DNA of 64,000 bases from a bacterium (GTDB lineage Bacteria; Patescibacteriota; Gracilibacteria; JAHISY01): positions 1-64,000 of the forward strand of contig JAJYAT010000002.1 in assembly GCA_021779375.1 (NCBI GenBank). Reading direction: 5' to 3'. The first letter of the stretch is position 1. Each line of letters begins with the position of its first letter. Of this stretch, positions 1 to 7,855 are shown piece by piece. The translations under genes and the position numbers were made by a program. The notes beneath the pieces are model-generated. The model saw only the letters and a program-made list of their open reading frames with translations. It did not search any database and was not told where the DNA came from.

Positions 1-33
1 TGGTGAGAGTTGTAAGAAATCTCCATTTAGGTT

Positions 34-95
34 GGATAGCTTAGGAATGGGTAAACCCCATTCTACGCTATCCAGCTCGGGGGCAAGCCCCCGAG
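34..95. repeat. Two tandem palindromic hairpins
   Basis: Two adjacent hairpins are visible. The first has arms GGATAGC/GCTATCC at 34-40 and 67-73, with an inner GAATGGG/CCCATTC pair. The second is CTCGGGGG, a CAAG loop, then CCCCCGAG at 76-95. They resemble the other GC-rich palindromes of this window (fumarase, uvrD, RAYT gene). There is no clean T-run beside them, so a simple terminator is not the best reading. Confidence 0.75.
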
Positions 96-184
96 ATTTC
101 CGCTTCGCGTGTTAAAAAAGTTTCCAAATCAAAAGGCTTTTCTTCCGTTACTTCGAGCTCGTTATCTGGTTTGCCCATTTTCAT
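68..184 (-). CDS. Possible 38-aa protein or 5' remnant ending inside a palindrome
   Basis: Too short for the ORF track. A minus-strand frame starts at ATG 184 (or ATG 178) and reads an acidic peptide beginning MKMGKPDNELEV. It runs through the second hairpin and stops at a TAG inside the first one. It may be a small protein whose C-terminus was supplied by an inserted palindrome, a gene cut by such an insertion, or noise. I recognise no family. The spacer from 1 to 250 otherwise holds only the hairpins and the tilS promoter. Confidence 0.2.
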   Translation of the reverse strand: MKMGKPDNELEVTEEKPFDLETFLTREAEISGACPRAG

Positions 185-238
185 GAATTTAAAAATAAGG
201 CTTAATTTTATCCAGAAAATCTACAAAAGCAAATTTGT

Positions 239-244
239 TAAAAT
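239..244 (+). promoter_or_regulatory. -10 box of tilS, leaderless arrangement
   Basis: TAAAAT lies exactly 6 nt before the tilS ATG, so transcription would begin at or within a base or two of the start codon. No good -35 is visible. No Shine-Dalgarno sequence is possible in this arrangement. Confidence 0.5.
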
Positions 245-250
245 CCAGAA

Positions 251-1165
251 ATGAAAGTCATTGTCGCAGTTTCGGGCGGAGTGGACTCAGTCGTCTTACT
301 CGACCTTTTGGCGAAAAAGAAATTAGAAAAATTCTTAAACTACCGACTACCAGCTACCAACTACCAACTGGTCGTCGCGCATTTCAATCACCACATTCAC
401 CACGAAGCCGACGCGCAACAAAAATTTGTCGAGCAATTGGCGGCGAAATATCGCCTGCCTTTTTTCACGAAAACGAGTTCGCGCAAAATTAAATCCGAGG
501 CGGAAGCGCGTGCGGCGCGTTACGAATTTTTGGAGAAGCTTTTGCAAAAAGAAAAGGCTGACATAATCGCGCTCGCCCACCACGCCGACGATCAGGTCGA
601 GACGATTTTTTTGAATCTGATTCGCGGCTCCGGTCTCGCCGGTGCGATTGGCATGACTGAATTCGCGGGAAAAAAGTGGCGACCATTTTTGGAAATTCCG
701 AAAGCGCAAATCGAAACTTACGCCAAGAAAGCCAAATTAAAATTCGTGACTGATCCGACGAACAGCGATCCGAATTTCTCGCGAAATTATTTACGCGCAG
801 AGATTTTGCCAAAAATGCGCCAGCTGAATCCGCGCCTGGATGAAGGAATCCTGCGTTTCGCGAAGATTGCGCGGGAGAATTTGGAGCTGACGAATCTACT
901 CGCCGCCGAATTTTTGCGCCGTACGGAAAATTCGCAAACCATTCCGCTGCTAGAATTTGGCGTGCTTCCGCCTGCTGTCGCGAAAGCCGTCGTACGCGAA
1001 ATTTATTTTCAGACAGTCGGTAATTTGCAGAAAATTGAGGAACGCCACATCGCCGAAGTTTTGGCATTGGCGCGCAATTCCGCCGGCGGCAAACAGAAAA
1101 AATTCGGCGAACTCACTTTCCGGACCGCGAAACTCGCCGGTCAGCGCGTCCTGAGCTGGAAATAG
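251..1165 (+). CDS. tilS: tRNA(Ile)-lysidine synthase TilS
   Basis: Converts C34 of the CAU-anticodon tRNA-Ile to lysidine using ATP and lysine, so that the tRNA reads AUA. The N-terminus has the PP-loop motif SGGVDS (residues 8-13). The family stretches AHHADDQVETIFLNLIRGSG and DPTNSDPNFSRNYLR follow. At 304 aa it has the catalytic domain and a short C-terminal part, smaller than the E. coli enzyme. An unusual insert (LPATNYQL region, about residues 33-39) sits between the first helix and the AHFNHH strand. It is encoded by a degenerate ctaccaacta repeat like those in this genome's spacers. The ATG is 6 nt after a TAAAAT box. Confidence 0.95.
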   Translation: MKVIVAVSGGVDSVVLLDLLAKKKLEKFLNYRLPATNYQLVVAHFNHHIHHEADAQQKFVEQLAAKYRLPFFTKTSSRKIKSEAEARAARYEFLEKLLQKEKADIIALAHHADDQVETIFLNLIRGSGLAGAIGMTEFAGKKWRPFLEIPKAQIETYAKKAKLKFVTDPTNSDPNFSRNYLRAEILPKMRQLNPRLDEGILRFAKIARENLELTNLLAAEFLRRTENSQTIPLLEFGVLPPAVAKAVVREIYFQTVGNLQKIEERHIAEVLALARNSAGGKQKKFGELTFRTAKLAGQRVLSWK

Positions 1166-1168
1166 TTT

Positions 1169-1196
1169 TTGACAGTCGCCAACTTTTTGCTAAAAT
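1169..1196 (+). promoter_or_regulatory. Promoter of infC-rpmI-rplT
   Basis: TTGACA at 1169-1174, a 16-bp spacer and TAAAAT at 1191-1196 form a near-consensus housekeeping promoter starting just after tilS. It predicts an infC leader of roughly 25 nt. Confidence 0.75.
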
Positions 1197-1227
1197 TCCG
1201 CGGCTTTTCGTTTTTTTAATTTATTTT

Positions 1228-1809
1228 TTGCCTCCTCGAAAGAGATACAGCCCAGCCGTGCGGATTCCCCGCCCGATCATGAATGAGCGAATCTTCGCAC
1301 GCGAAGTGTTCGTGGTTGGTTCAGATGGCGAAAAATTGGGCAAAATGCTGACGAGTGAAGCGGTCGCAAAAGCGAAAGCCGAAGAGCTCGATCTCATTCT
1401 CGTCGCCCCGAAAGCCATCCCGCCCGTCGCCAAAATTCTCGATTGCGGCAAATGGATGTACGAACAGCAAAAAGCACTTTCCAAAAATAAATCGAGTGGC
1501 AAAGCGAAAGAGATGAAAGGCGTGCGACTCGGTGTCCGCATCGCAGAAGGCGATCTCGCCACACGCGCAAAACAAGGTCGCGATTTCCTCGCCAAAGGTC
1601 ACAAGCTGCGCGTCGTCCTCCAATTCAAAGGTCGCGAAATGACACACTTCGATCTCGCGCTCGCCAAGATGAAAGAGTTCGCCGCTCGTGTCGACGAAGT
1701 CTCCTCCATTGAAGAATTGCCCAAAAAAATGGGACGCCAACTCATCATGATTCTCAAACCGGAAAAAAAGAAAATTATTAACTCACCAGAAAATGAAGCT
1801 CAAAACTAA
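1228..1809 (+). CDS. infC: Translation initiation factor IF-3
   Basis: IF-3 binds the 30S subunit, prevents 50S joining and proofreads initiator tRNA and start codon. The N-domain begins near IPRPIMNERI and the linker and C-domain end in the GRQLIMIL-type motif. The 193-aa length is slightly over the usual 175-180. The start is TTG at 1228; no ATG occurs before the N-domain except one inside it. Rare infC start codons are a known basis of IF-3 autoregulation in other bacteria, so the TTG may serve the same role here. It heads infC-rpmI-rplT and overlaps rpmI by 17 nt. Confidence 0.96.
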   Translation: MPPRKRYSPAVRIPRPIMNERIFAREVFVVGSDGEKLGKMLTSEAVAKAKAEELDLILVAPKAIPPVAKILDCGKWMYEQQKALSKNKSSGKAKEMKGVRLGVRIAEGDLATRAKQGRDFLAKGHKLRVVLQFKGREMTHFDLALAKMKEFAARVDEVSSIEELPKKMGRQLIMILKPEKKKIINSPENEAQN

Positions 1810-1987
1810 TCGCTCCGCCGCCAAAAGATTCCGCAAAACCGGTACGGGCAAAATCGTCGGACGCAAAGCTGGTCGCGGTCACCTCCTGATGCAAAAATCC
1901 AAGTCGCAGAAGAAGCTCGCGAATAAGCCGAAAATTCTCGCGAAAGGCGACGCGAAACGCGTTGCGTATTTGCTCCCCAATCTGTAA
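1793..1987 (+). CDS. rpmI: 50S ribosomal protein L35
   Basis: A 64-aa, very basic protein with the L35 pattern MKLKTNRSAAKRFRKTGTGK at the N-terminus. It is a structural component of the large subunit. The start ATG lies inside the end of infC in another frame, so translation is probably coupled to IF-3. The order infC-rpmI-rplT is the conserved one. Confidence 0.96.
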   Translation: MKLKTNRSAAKRFRKTGTGKIVGRKAGRGHLLMQKSKSQKKLANKPKILAKGDAKRVAYLLPNL

Positions 1988-2096
1988 AGATGTTTGAGCT
2001 GTTCGAATTGTTCTATCGTCGCACTTGTTAGAATTGAACATTTAGAACAAAGCCTGGCTAAAACAATTAAATTTAAATTTTTAAAACCATCCAAAA

Positions 2097-2468
2097 ATGA
2101 CCCGCATCAAAGGAGGCACCACCACCCGCGCCCGTCACAAAAAAATCTTAAAGTCGAATAAGGGATTTCGCGGTCGCCAGAAGACCAATTTCCGCGTCGC
2201 GAAGCAGGCGAATATGAAAGCCGGCGAACACGCCTACATCGGTCGTAAACTGAAAAAACGCACTTACCGCGCGCTTTGGATTCAGCGACTCAATGCTGCA
2301 GTCCGCGCCGCTGGACTCACTTATTCGCGCTTCATCGACGGACTGACGAAATCAAAAATCGTCGTGAACCGCAAAAATCTGAGCGAGCTCGCCATCAACG
2401 AACCGAAAACTTTTGAGAAATTGGTCGAGGCAGCGAAGGCAAAAGCCAGCTCGCCAATCCGCAAATAG
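2097..2468 (+). CDS. rplT: 50S ribosomal protein L20
   Basis: L20 is an early-assembling 23S rRNA-binding protein and the usual autoregulator of this operon. The 123-aa sequence has the long basic N-terminal helix ([18 protein letters not shown]) and the globular domain with [11 protein letters not shown] 109-nt spacer separates it from rpmI. That spacer holds low-complexity gttcgaattgttct/agaattgaacattt inverted stretches. I see no clear L20-binding pseudoknot there. Confidence 0.97.
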   Translation: MTRIKGGTTTRARHKKILKSNKGFRGRQKTNFRVAKQANMKAGEHAYIGRKLKKRTYRALWIQRLNAAVRAAGLTYSRFIDGLTKSKIVVNRKNLSELAINEPKTFEKLVEAAKAKASSPIRK

Positions 2469-2635
2469 CTCAAAAGTAAAAATTCCAATGGAAAAACTAG
2501 AACTCAAATCGCAAAACGGTTTGAAAAGTAGAGCCAGTTTTTCTTATTCCTTTTTACTTAATTCTTAATCCTGGCTTTATCAAGCACGCTCTCTTCATCA
2601 TCGCGCCGGAAAATTTTCGCGACGAGGAGCTTTTC

Positions 2636-3094
2636 GTGCCGCGCGATATTTTGGAAAAAAATGGAATCACGACGACCATCGCCTCGACTAAAGCTGGTGT
2701 TTGCCACGGAAAATTGGGCGGAGAAGCGGAAGCCGTGATTGGCTTGAATCAAATTAATGTCGAAGATTTCGATGCGCTGATTTTCGTCGGCGGTACTGGT
2801 GCGCAAATTTTTTGGGATAATCCCGCCGCACTTTTGATTGCGCAAAAAGCCGTCGCGCATGACAAAGTTTTGGCGGCAATCTGCGCCGCACCGACCATTC
2901 TCGCTTTGGCAGAAGTTTTGCAAGGCAAAAAGGCGACTGTTTTCCCAGACGAAAATTACGAAAAAATCTTAACCGACCACGACACACTACTCAGTAAAAA
3001 TGAAATTGAAGTCGACGGCAAAATCATCACTGCGAACGGACCAGCCGTTGCCGCAGAGTTTGCAAATATGATTTTAGAAAAACTCACACGATAG
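2636..3094 (+). CDS. DJ-1/PfpI family protein, start uncertain
   Basis: Members are class I glutamine-amidotransferase-fold proteins acting as proteases, chaperones or glyoxalase/deglycase enzymes. The nucleophile elbow AAICAAPT gives the catalytic Cys. Homology clearly extends upstream of the GTG at 2636: the frame continues back through FIIAPENFRDEELFVP, which holds the first strand and the active-site Glu. No ATG, GTG or TTG exists between the in-frame stop at 2522 and that strand. The only possible starts are ATT 2561 or ATC 2579. Either a non-canonical start is used, or the 5' end is damaged or mis-sequenced. About 172-178 aa would be the normal family length. Confidence 0.85.
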   Translation: MPRDILEKNGITTTIASTKAGVCHGKLGGEAEAVIGLNQINVEDFDALIFVGGTGAQIFWDNPAALLIAQKAVAHDKVLAAICAAPTILALAEVLQGKKATVFPDENYEKILTDHDTLLSKNEIEVDGKIITANGPAVAAEFANMILEKLTR

Positions 3095-3123
3095 TTGTCG
3101 AATCGAAAAATTTTGTTTAAAAT
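3095..3123 (+). promoter_or_regulatory. Promoter of rplO-secY
   Basis: TTGTCG at 3095-3100, a 17-bp spacer and TAAAAT at 3118-3123. The -35 overlaps the stop region of the previous gene. The leader to the rplO ATG is about 15 nt and A/T-rich. Confidence 0.65.
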
Positions 3124-3144
3124 CCGCGGGCTTAATTTTTCCTA

Positions 3145-3627
3145 ATGCAACAACACACTCTCCACCCGAAAAAAGGCTCGACTCATCGCAGCAAACGACT
3201 TGGTATCGGTGACCGCTTCGCCGGTCGCGGCGTGAAAGGTCAGCAAAAACGTGTCGGCGGCAGCTCGAAATTTTCCGCAGCTTTCGAAGGCGGACAAACT
3301 TCGCTCGTGCGCCGTATGCCGAAGCTCGGCGGTTTTCGTAATATCAATCGTGTCGAATTCCAACCAGTCAATACTTCCTCACTCGAAAAACTCACGATTG
3401 ACAAAATCTCACGCGAGACTTTGAAAGAAGCTGGACTGATTCGTTTCAAGAATAAACCAATCAAATTACTCGGCTTCGGCAAGCTGACTAAGAAATTAAC
3501 TTGCTTCGTGGACGCTGTCTCGGCTTCTGCCAAAAAAGCCATCGAAGCTGCCGGCGGCACGATTGAGCTTCCGGTGAAAAAAGTAGTTGAAAAGAAGGTC
3601 AGAAAAGCGGAAGATTCCAAAAAATAA
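3145..3627 (+). CDS. rplO: 50S ribosomal protein L15
   Basis: Large-subunit protein. The Gly/Lys-rich N-terminal tail (STHRSKRLGIGDRFAGRGVK) is followed by the L15 core RMPKLGGFRN and the C-terminal GGTIEL segment with a lysine-rich extension. The length of 160 aa is normal. Only 9 nt separate it from secY, as in the end of the spc operon. The genes usually upstream (rpsE, rpmD) are not here, so the operon is split at this point. Confidence 0.96.
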   Translation: MQQHTLHPKKGSTHRSKRLGIGDRFAGRGVKGQQKRVGGSSKFSAAFEGGQTSLVRRMPKLGGFRNINRVEFQPVNTSSLEKLTIDKISRETLKEAGLIRFKNKPIKLLGFGKLTKKLTCFVDAVSASAKKAIEAAGGTIELPVKKVVEKKVRKAEDSKK

Positions 3628-3636
3628 TTTTTTGTA

Positions 3637-4935
3637 ATGAATTACTTCAAGAGAATTTTTCAAGCCCCCGACCTTCGCAAGAAAATTCTTTTCACTGTTT
3701 TTGCGCTCGTACTGTATCGCGTGATTTCGCACATAACTGTCCCTGGCATCGACCGCACCGCGCTTGAAGGCATCTTCAAGCAAAACCAATTGCTCGGTGT
3801 CTTCTCGATGCTCACCGGCGGAAGTTTGAAAAATTTCTCGGTCGTACTGATGGGACTTACGCCGTACATCAATGCTTCAATCATCGTGCAGCTCATGACT
3901 GTCGTCATTCCTCAGCTTGAAGAATTATCGAAAGAGGGCGAACAGGGACGCAACAAAATTAATTCCTACACACGTTGGCTCGCCTTCCCGCTGGCTTTTT
4001 TGCAAAGCTACGGCATGATTTTGCTTTTGAATAAATCCGCCGGCGGTACACTCATTCCGGGTATTTCCAATCCGATGGTTATTCTCCCGATCATGCTCAC
4101 GATTTCCGCCGGCACAATTTTCCTCATGTGGCTTGGTGAAATGATGACGGAAAAAGGCATCGGCAATGGTATTTCAGTTTTGATTTTCGCGTCGATTGTT
4201 TCCGGTATTCCGTCTGTCCTCGGACAAACGCTCGGCATCGCGCAATTCGACCAGTCGAAATTAATTCCTTTCGTAATCCTCCTCGCCGTCACCGTCGCAC
4301 TTACCATCTTCGTCGTGCTCGTGACAGAGGGCGCACGCCAAATTCCGGTGAATTACGGCAGCCGTGCGGGCAGCCGCGGCGCCCAATCCGCGCTCCCAAT
4401 CCGCATCAATCAAGCCGGCATGATTCCGATCATCTTCTCGGTCTCACTCGTCACCTTCCCGACCATCATCGCGCAATTCCTGCAGAATTCGACGAATGCG
4501 ACTGTGAAAGCTGTTTCGAACTTCATCCTCACAAATTTGAATGGATCGGCTCCGGGAATTTTGTACATTCTTTTGTATCTCACTTTCATTATCGCGTTCA
4601 CCTATTTCTACGTTTCGATTACTTTCGATCCGAAGAAAATCGCCGAGAATATCCAGAAGCGCGGCGGCTTCATCCCTGGCATTCGCCCAGGTCGCGAGAC
4701 CGCCGAATATCTGAATGGTGTCTCAAGTCGGCTCAATCTCTGGGGTGGACTCTTCCTCGGCTTCGTCGCCGTACTGCCAATCTTGCTGACCAAATTTTTC
4801 GCCAGCCAATCATTCGGCTCCGTGCCACTACTGATCTCTGGCGCAGGTCTCATCATCGTCGTCGGTGTCGTACTCGAATTGATGCGTCAGATCAATGCGC
4901 AGCTGATCATGCACGATTACGACAAGTTCAATTAA
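3637..4935 (+). CDS. secY: Protein translocase subunit SecY
   Basis: Channel subunit of the SecYEG translocon in the cytoplasmic membrane. The 432-aa sequence shows about ten hydrophobic segments, the early PGID element and plug region, the GGSLKNFSVVLMGLTPYINASI segment around helix 2, and the cytosolic loop with the GSRAGSRG element. It is directly downstream of rplO. adk, map and infA, which often follow, are absent here. Confidence 0.97.
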   Translation: MNYFKRIFQAPDLRKKILFTVFALVLYRVISHITVPGIDRTALEGIFKQNQLLGVFSMLTGGSLKNFSVVLMGLTPYINASIIVQLMTVVIPQLEELSKEGEQGRNKINSYTRWLAFPLAFLQSYGMILLLNKSAGGTLIPGISNPMVILPIMLTISAGTIFLMWLGEMMTEKGIGNGISVLIFASIVSGIPSVLGQTLGIAQFDQSKLIPFVILLAVTVALTIFVVLVTEGARQIPVNYGSRAGSRGAQSALPIRINQAGMIPIIFSVSLVTFPTIIAQFLQNSTNATVKAVSNFILTNLNGSAPGILYILLYLTFIIAFTYFYVSITFDPKKIAENIQKRGGFIPGIRPGRETAEYLNGVSSRLNLWGGLFLGFVAVLPILLTKFFASQSFGSVPLLISGAGLIIVVGVVLELMRQINAQLIMHDYDKFN

Positions 4936-4944
4936 TTCGCCACG

Positions 4945-5196
4945 ATGAATGACGCACCTGAAAATCCAGTCGAAAAGAAACTCGACGAAGTTTTGAAAGT
5001 CCTACAAAAAATCGAGCAACAGGGTCATCACAATCCTTGGGGCAGCGGAGCGAAATTTGTGATTTTGAATTTCGCAAAAATCGTCGCTTCGATTTTGACC
5101 TTGGTTTTGCTCTGGAAAATCTGGGGCTTAGTCAGTGGAATCTCGGGCAATTTTGATTTCTTGCTCGGGAAAATCGGCGACTTGAAGTTTTGGTAA
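4945..5196 (+). CDS. Small membrane protein, unknown
   Basis: 83 aa. The charged N-terminus (about 30 residues, amphipathic EKKLDEVLKVLQKIEQQ) precedes one strong transmembrane segment around residues 45-65 (KIVASILTLVLLWKIWGLV). It lies 9 nt after secY on the same strand, so it is probably co-transcribed. The layout is similar to small DUF5665-type membrane proteins, but I cannot assign it. Confidence 0.75.
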   Translation: MNDAPENPVEKKLDEVLKVLQKIEQQGHHNPWGSGAKFVILNFAKIVASILTLVLLWKIWGLVSGISGNFDFLLGKIGDLKFW

Positions 5197-5217
5197 AAAA
5201 AGAAATTAGAGGTTAAA

Positions 5218-5565
5218 ATGTCGTCTTCTAATTTTTTTAAAATGGATAAAACCGCCAAATATAACCTAGGAAAATTTAAAGCCGGAGACGTTTTAAGAGA
5301 ACTCTCAGATTTACCAAGAAACTTAATTGAAGATTTAAAAAGTGTAATTCGCTCAGAAGTCCGAAATGTAATAATCGAAACTCAAGAAGAAGTTCGAAGG
5401 ATGCTCTTCAGGGCGCTACAAGACATGGCTAGTATTTCAACTCCGATTGATAATTACTTTGTTCTCAGGCTAATCGAGGAAATGAATCAAGACTTAGGAC
5501 TAGGTGCCAGAATATTTGAAAAAAACACTCAAGATGAGCAGCAATATATTTTTCCTTCTTTCTAA
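5218..5565 (+). CDS. Hypothetical protein, AT-rich
   Basis: 115 aa, no recognised family, mostly predicted helical and charged (LPRNLIEDLKSVIRSEVRN). ATG 5218 overlaps a TTAAAAT box. ATG 5242 (MDKTAKYN) follows the TTTAAAATG context used by many genes here and may be the true start. Base composition is markedly more AT-rich than secY. It could be the last gene of the secY transcript or have its own promoter. Confidence 0.6.
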   Translation: MSSSNFFKMDKTAKYNLGKFKAGDVLRELSDLPRNLIEDLKSVIRSEVRNVIIETQEEVRRMLFRALQDMASISTPIDNYFVLRLIEEMNQDLGLGARIFEKNTQDEQQYIFPSF

Positions 5566-5612
5566 AATTTTTCGCACGAAAAACTCAGTGAAAGAAGTTT
5601 TGGCGTAATTTT

Positions 5613-6638
5613 TTATTGCAAATATCTAGCCTTATTTTCGTTGTGTTCTTCGAGTGTCCGCGCGAAGTGAATCTCGCCATCGGCGTCGTGCAGATAGTAC
5701 CAGTACTCATTTGACTCAGGATGCAGCGCCGCCGCGATGGCTGAGCGACTCGGCGAGCAAATCGGTGTCGGTGGCAGACCACGATTGATGCGCGTGTTGT
5801 ACGGCGAATCAAGCTCGAAATCCGCGCTCACCAGATTCGTCTTGTGCCCGAGAATGTAAAAAAGTGTCGAGTCGGCGTAAAGCCCCATGCCACTCTCGAT
5901 ACGCCGCCAAAGAATGTCGGCGACTTTCGCGCGGTTCGCTTCGGAATTTTCTTCCAGCTCGACGATCGAAGCCATCGTGAGAATTTCGTGCAGCGAATGC
6001 GTCGAATTCGCTGGATTGAAACCAAGCTCGTGCAAATTATTTTCCATCGCGGTGAGCATCCGCGCGACGAGATCCTTCACGGAGAAATTATCCGGATCGA
6101 TTTTGTAGGTCGCCGGAAAAAGATAACCCTCGAGACTCGCGACCGTCCGACCGGAGAGAACGCTCGACGGTTCGATTTCCACACCGCCCGAGCGCACGAA
6201 ATTCGAAAATTCGCCCGGCTGAATCAAGCCGAGCTCGACTAATTTCGCGTCAATCTCAGTGGAATTCCAGCCTTCCAGAATCGTGAGTGAAATTTGCGCG
6301 ACTTCACCAGCTTGCAAAATTTGCGCGACTTCAGGAATCGTCTCCCCGCCGTGAAATGTGAAATGTCCGGCTTCGACTTTGGTGTCGAGCTGATTTTGCG
6401 CGAGGTATTTCGTGAGCGCCCAAGCCTCGTCGACCACGCCATTTTCCGCGAGCCGCGCCGCGACACTTTTCAAGCTTTCACCCGTTTCAATCACGAAATC
6501 AACCGTCGCTTGATTCGCGCTGGGTCTGGCGAGCAGCGCCGGATAATAGACGAACTGGCGATAGACGAAAAGCGCAACCAGTAAAGTGAGAGCAATTCCG
6601 ACCAGCTGAGTCAGAATTTTTTTTGGCTTAAATTGCAT
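5613..6638 (-). CDS. mltG: Endolytic transglycosylase MltG (YceG-like)
   Basis: Cleaves nascent glycan strands at the membrane and so sets glycan length. The 341-aa protein has one N-terminal membrane anchor (residues about 8-25), a LysM-like region (ESLKSVAARLAENGV), and the YceG catalytic domain with MASIVELEENSE carrying the expected Glu and the PYNTRINRGLPPTPICSPS motif. It starts 9 nt after ybaB on the minus strand, so the two are likely co-transcribed. Confidence 0.95.
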   Translation of the reverse strand: MQFKPKKILTQLVGIALTLLVALFVYRQFVYYPALLARPSANQATVDFVIETGESLKSVAARLAENGVVDEAWALTKYLAQNQLDTKVEAGHFTFHGGETIPEVAQILQAGEVAQISLTILEGWNSTEIDAKLVELGLIQPGEFSNFVRSGGVEIEPSSVLSGRTVASLEGYLFPATYKIDPDNFSVKDLVARMLTAMENNLHELGFNPANSTHSLHEILTMASIVELEENSEANRAKVADILWRRIESGMGLYADSTLFYILGHKTNLVSADFELDSPYNTRINRGLPPTPICSPSRSAIAAALHPESNEYWYYLHDADGEIHFARTLEEHNENKARYLQ

Positions 6639-6647
6639 TAGAAAAAA

Positions 6648-6968
6648 TTAATCTTGCGGAGCAGCACCGCCACCGAGCATTCCCTGCATGTCCGCCATCA
6701 CACCTTTCATTTTTTCCGCCGCGATTTCCTGCGCTTTTTTGATCGCCTTATTCCCAGCTGAAACGAGCGCCGCCTCCAACTTGGCGGAATTTTCCGGTGT
6801 CTTCATCTCGTCCGGAATCTTGACGGAAATCACCTCCATCTCACCATTCACCGTGACAAAAACTCCGTCCGTCTCGGCTTCGACATGGATGTTCGCGAGT
6901 TCTTTTTTAATCTGCTTTGCCTGTTTTTGCAGCTTGTACATGTCACGTGCTTGTCCAAACATTCCCAT
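6648..6968 (-). CDS. YbaB/EbfC nucleoid-associated protein
   Basis: Small dimeric DNA-binding protein, often linked to recombination genes. I choose the start at 6968 (MGMFGQARDMYKLQKQAKQ), giving about 106 aa. The ORF track's longer frame to 7061 adds a non-homologous N-terminus. The family core LANIHVEAETDGVFVTVNG and the C-terminal helix AIKKAQEIAAEKMK are clear. It precedes mltG rather than the usual dnaX or recR. Confidence 0.92.
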   Translation of the reverse strand: MGMFGQARDMYKLQKQAKQIKKELANIHVEAETDGVFVTVNGEMEVISVKIPDEMKTPENSAKLEAALVSAGNKAIKKAQEIAAEKMKGVMADMQGMLGGGAAPQD

Positions 6969-7003
6969 TTTATTGAAATTAGAATGGCAGGAGTTTAACA
7001 AAT

Positions 7004-7103
7004 TTGCGCAAAAAAAACTTTTCCCGTAAAATCTCGGCACTTTTGCGGCGGATCGGGTCACTCCTCCCGAAGCGAAACCGCGAAAAAATTTAACCCCCCA
7101 AGG
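7004..7103 (+). promoter_or_regulatory. Promoter and structured leader of rpsB
   Basis: TTGCGC at 7004-7009, a 17-bp spacer and TAAAAT at 7027-7032 predict a leader of about 65-70 nt, unusually long for this genome. The leader can fold with GCGG/CCGC and TCGGG/CCCGA arms and ends in an AAGG just before the ATG. An S2 autoregulatory element is possible but is inference. Confidence 0.55.
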
Positions 7104-7826
7104 ATGAACAACACTGACGATCTCCGCCGTCTACTCGCAGCCGGCCTGCACTTCGGTCACAAAACCGAGAAATGGAATCCGAAAATGGCACCGTTTTTGT
7201 TCGGCTCGAAAAACGGCATTCACATCTTCGACCTCGAAAAAACCGCAGCCGGACTCACCGCCGCGATGAATTTTCTCGAAAAATCAGCCAGCGAGAAGAA
7301 AGTGATTTTGCTCGTTTCGACGAAACAGCAGACACTCGAAAGTCTCCCCGATCTCGCACTCGCGCTCGCCTGTCCTTACGTCACAGTCAAGTGGTTCGGC
7401 GGTTTACTCACCAATTGGCAGACGACGAAAGAAAGAATCCGCCAGCTCCGCGATCTCAAAAGAGAACGCGATGAGACTGCTTTCTCGCGCTATTTGAAAA
7501 AAGAACGCACGCAGAAATTGAAGCAAATCGAAAAGCTCGAGAGCTGGCTCTCCGGTATCGAAACTCTGGAAAAGAAGCCAGACGTAGTCTTCGTGCTCGA
7601 CACTGTCCGTGACAAACTCGCTGTCCGCGAAGCCAAGAAATGTGGCATTCCGGTCGTCGCTGTTTGTGATTCGAATGCTGACCCGGACTTCGTCGACTAC
7701 CCAATTCCAGCGAATGACGATGCCGTGAAAGCGATTCAATTGATTTTGAATGAAGTCCACGACGCAATCGAGCGCGGGCAGAAAAAGCCAGCCGAAGTAA
7801 AAACTAAGACAGTTACCGAGAAATAA
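7104..7826 (+). CDS. rpsB: 30S ribosomal protein S2
   Basis: Small-subunit protein needed for S1 docking and initiation. The 240-aa sequence shows the diagnostic LLAAGLHFGHKTEKWNPKM start, the KWFGGLLTNWQTT motif, the central helical hairpin (KKERTQKLKQIEKLESWL) and the C-terminal Rossmann-like part with DSNADPDFVDYPIPANDDA. The start is supported by the AAGG six bases upstream. It shares direction with tsf, with one gene inserted between. Confidence 0.97.
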   Translation: MNNTDDLRRLLAAGLHFGHKTEKWNPKMAPFLFGSKNGIHIFDLEKTAAGLTAAMNFLEKSASEKKVILLVSTKQQTLESLPDLALALACPYVTVKWFGGLLTNWQTTKERIRQLRDLKRERDETAFSRYLKKERTQKLKQIEKLESWLSGIETLEKKPDVVFVLDTVRDKLAVREAKKCGIPVVAVCDSNADPDFVDYPIPANDDAVKAIQLILNEVHDAIERGQKKPAEVKTKTVTEK

Positions 7827-7855
7827 TTTAAAATTCTCCCGATTAATTATTTAAA

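Noticed and set aside
489-1067. Long antisense ORFs over tilS, valS, obgE, uvrD and others
   Set aside because: They are shadows caused by the codon pattern of the real genes. They have no families and are compositionally implausible proteins.
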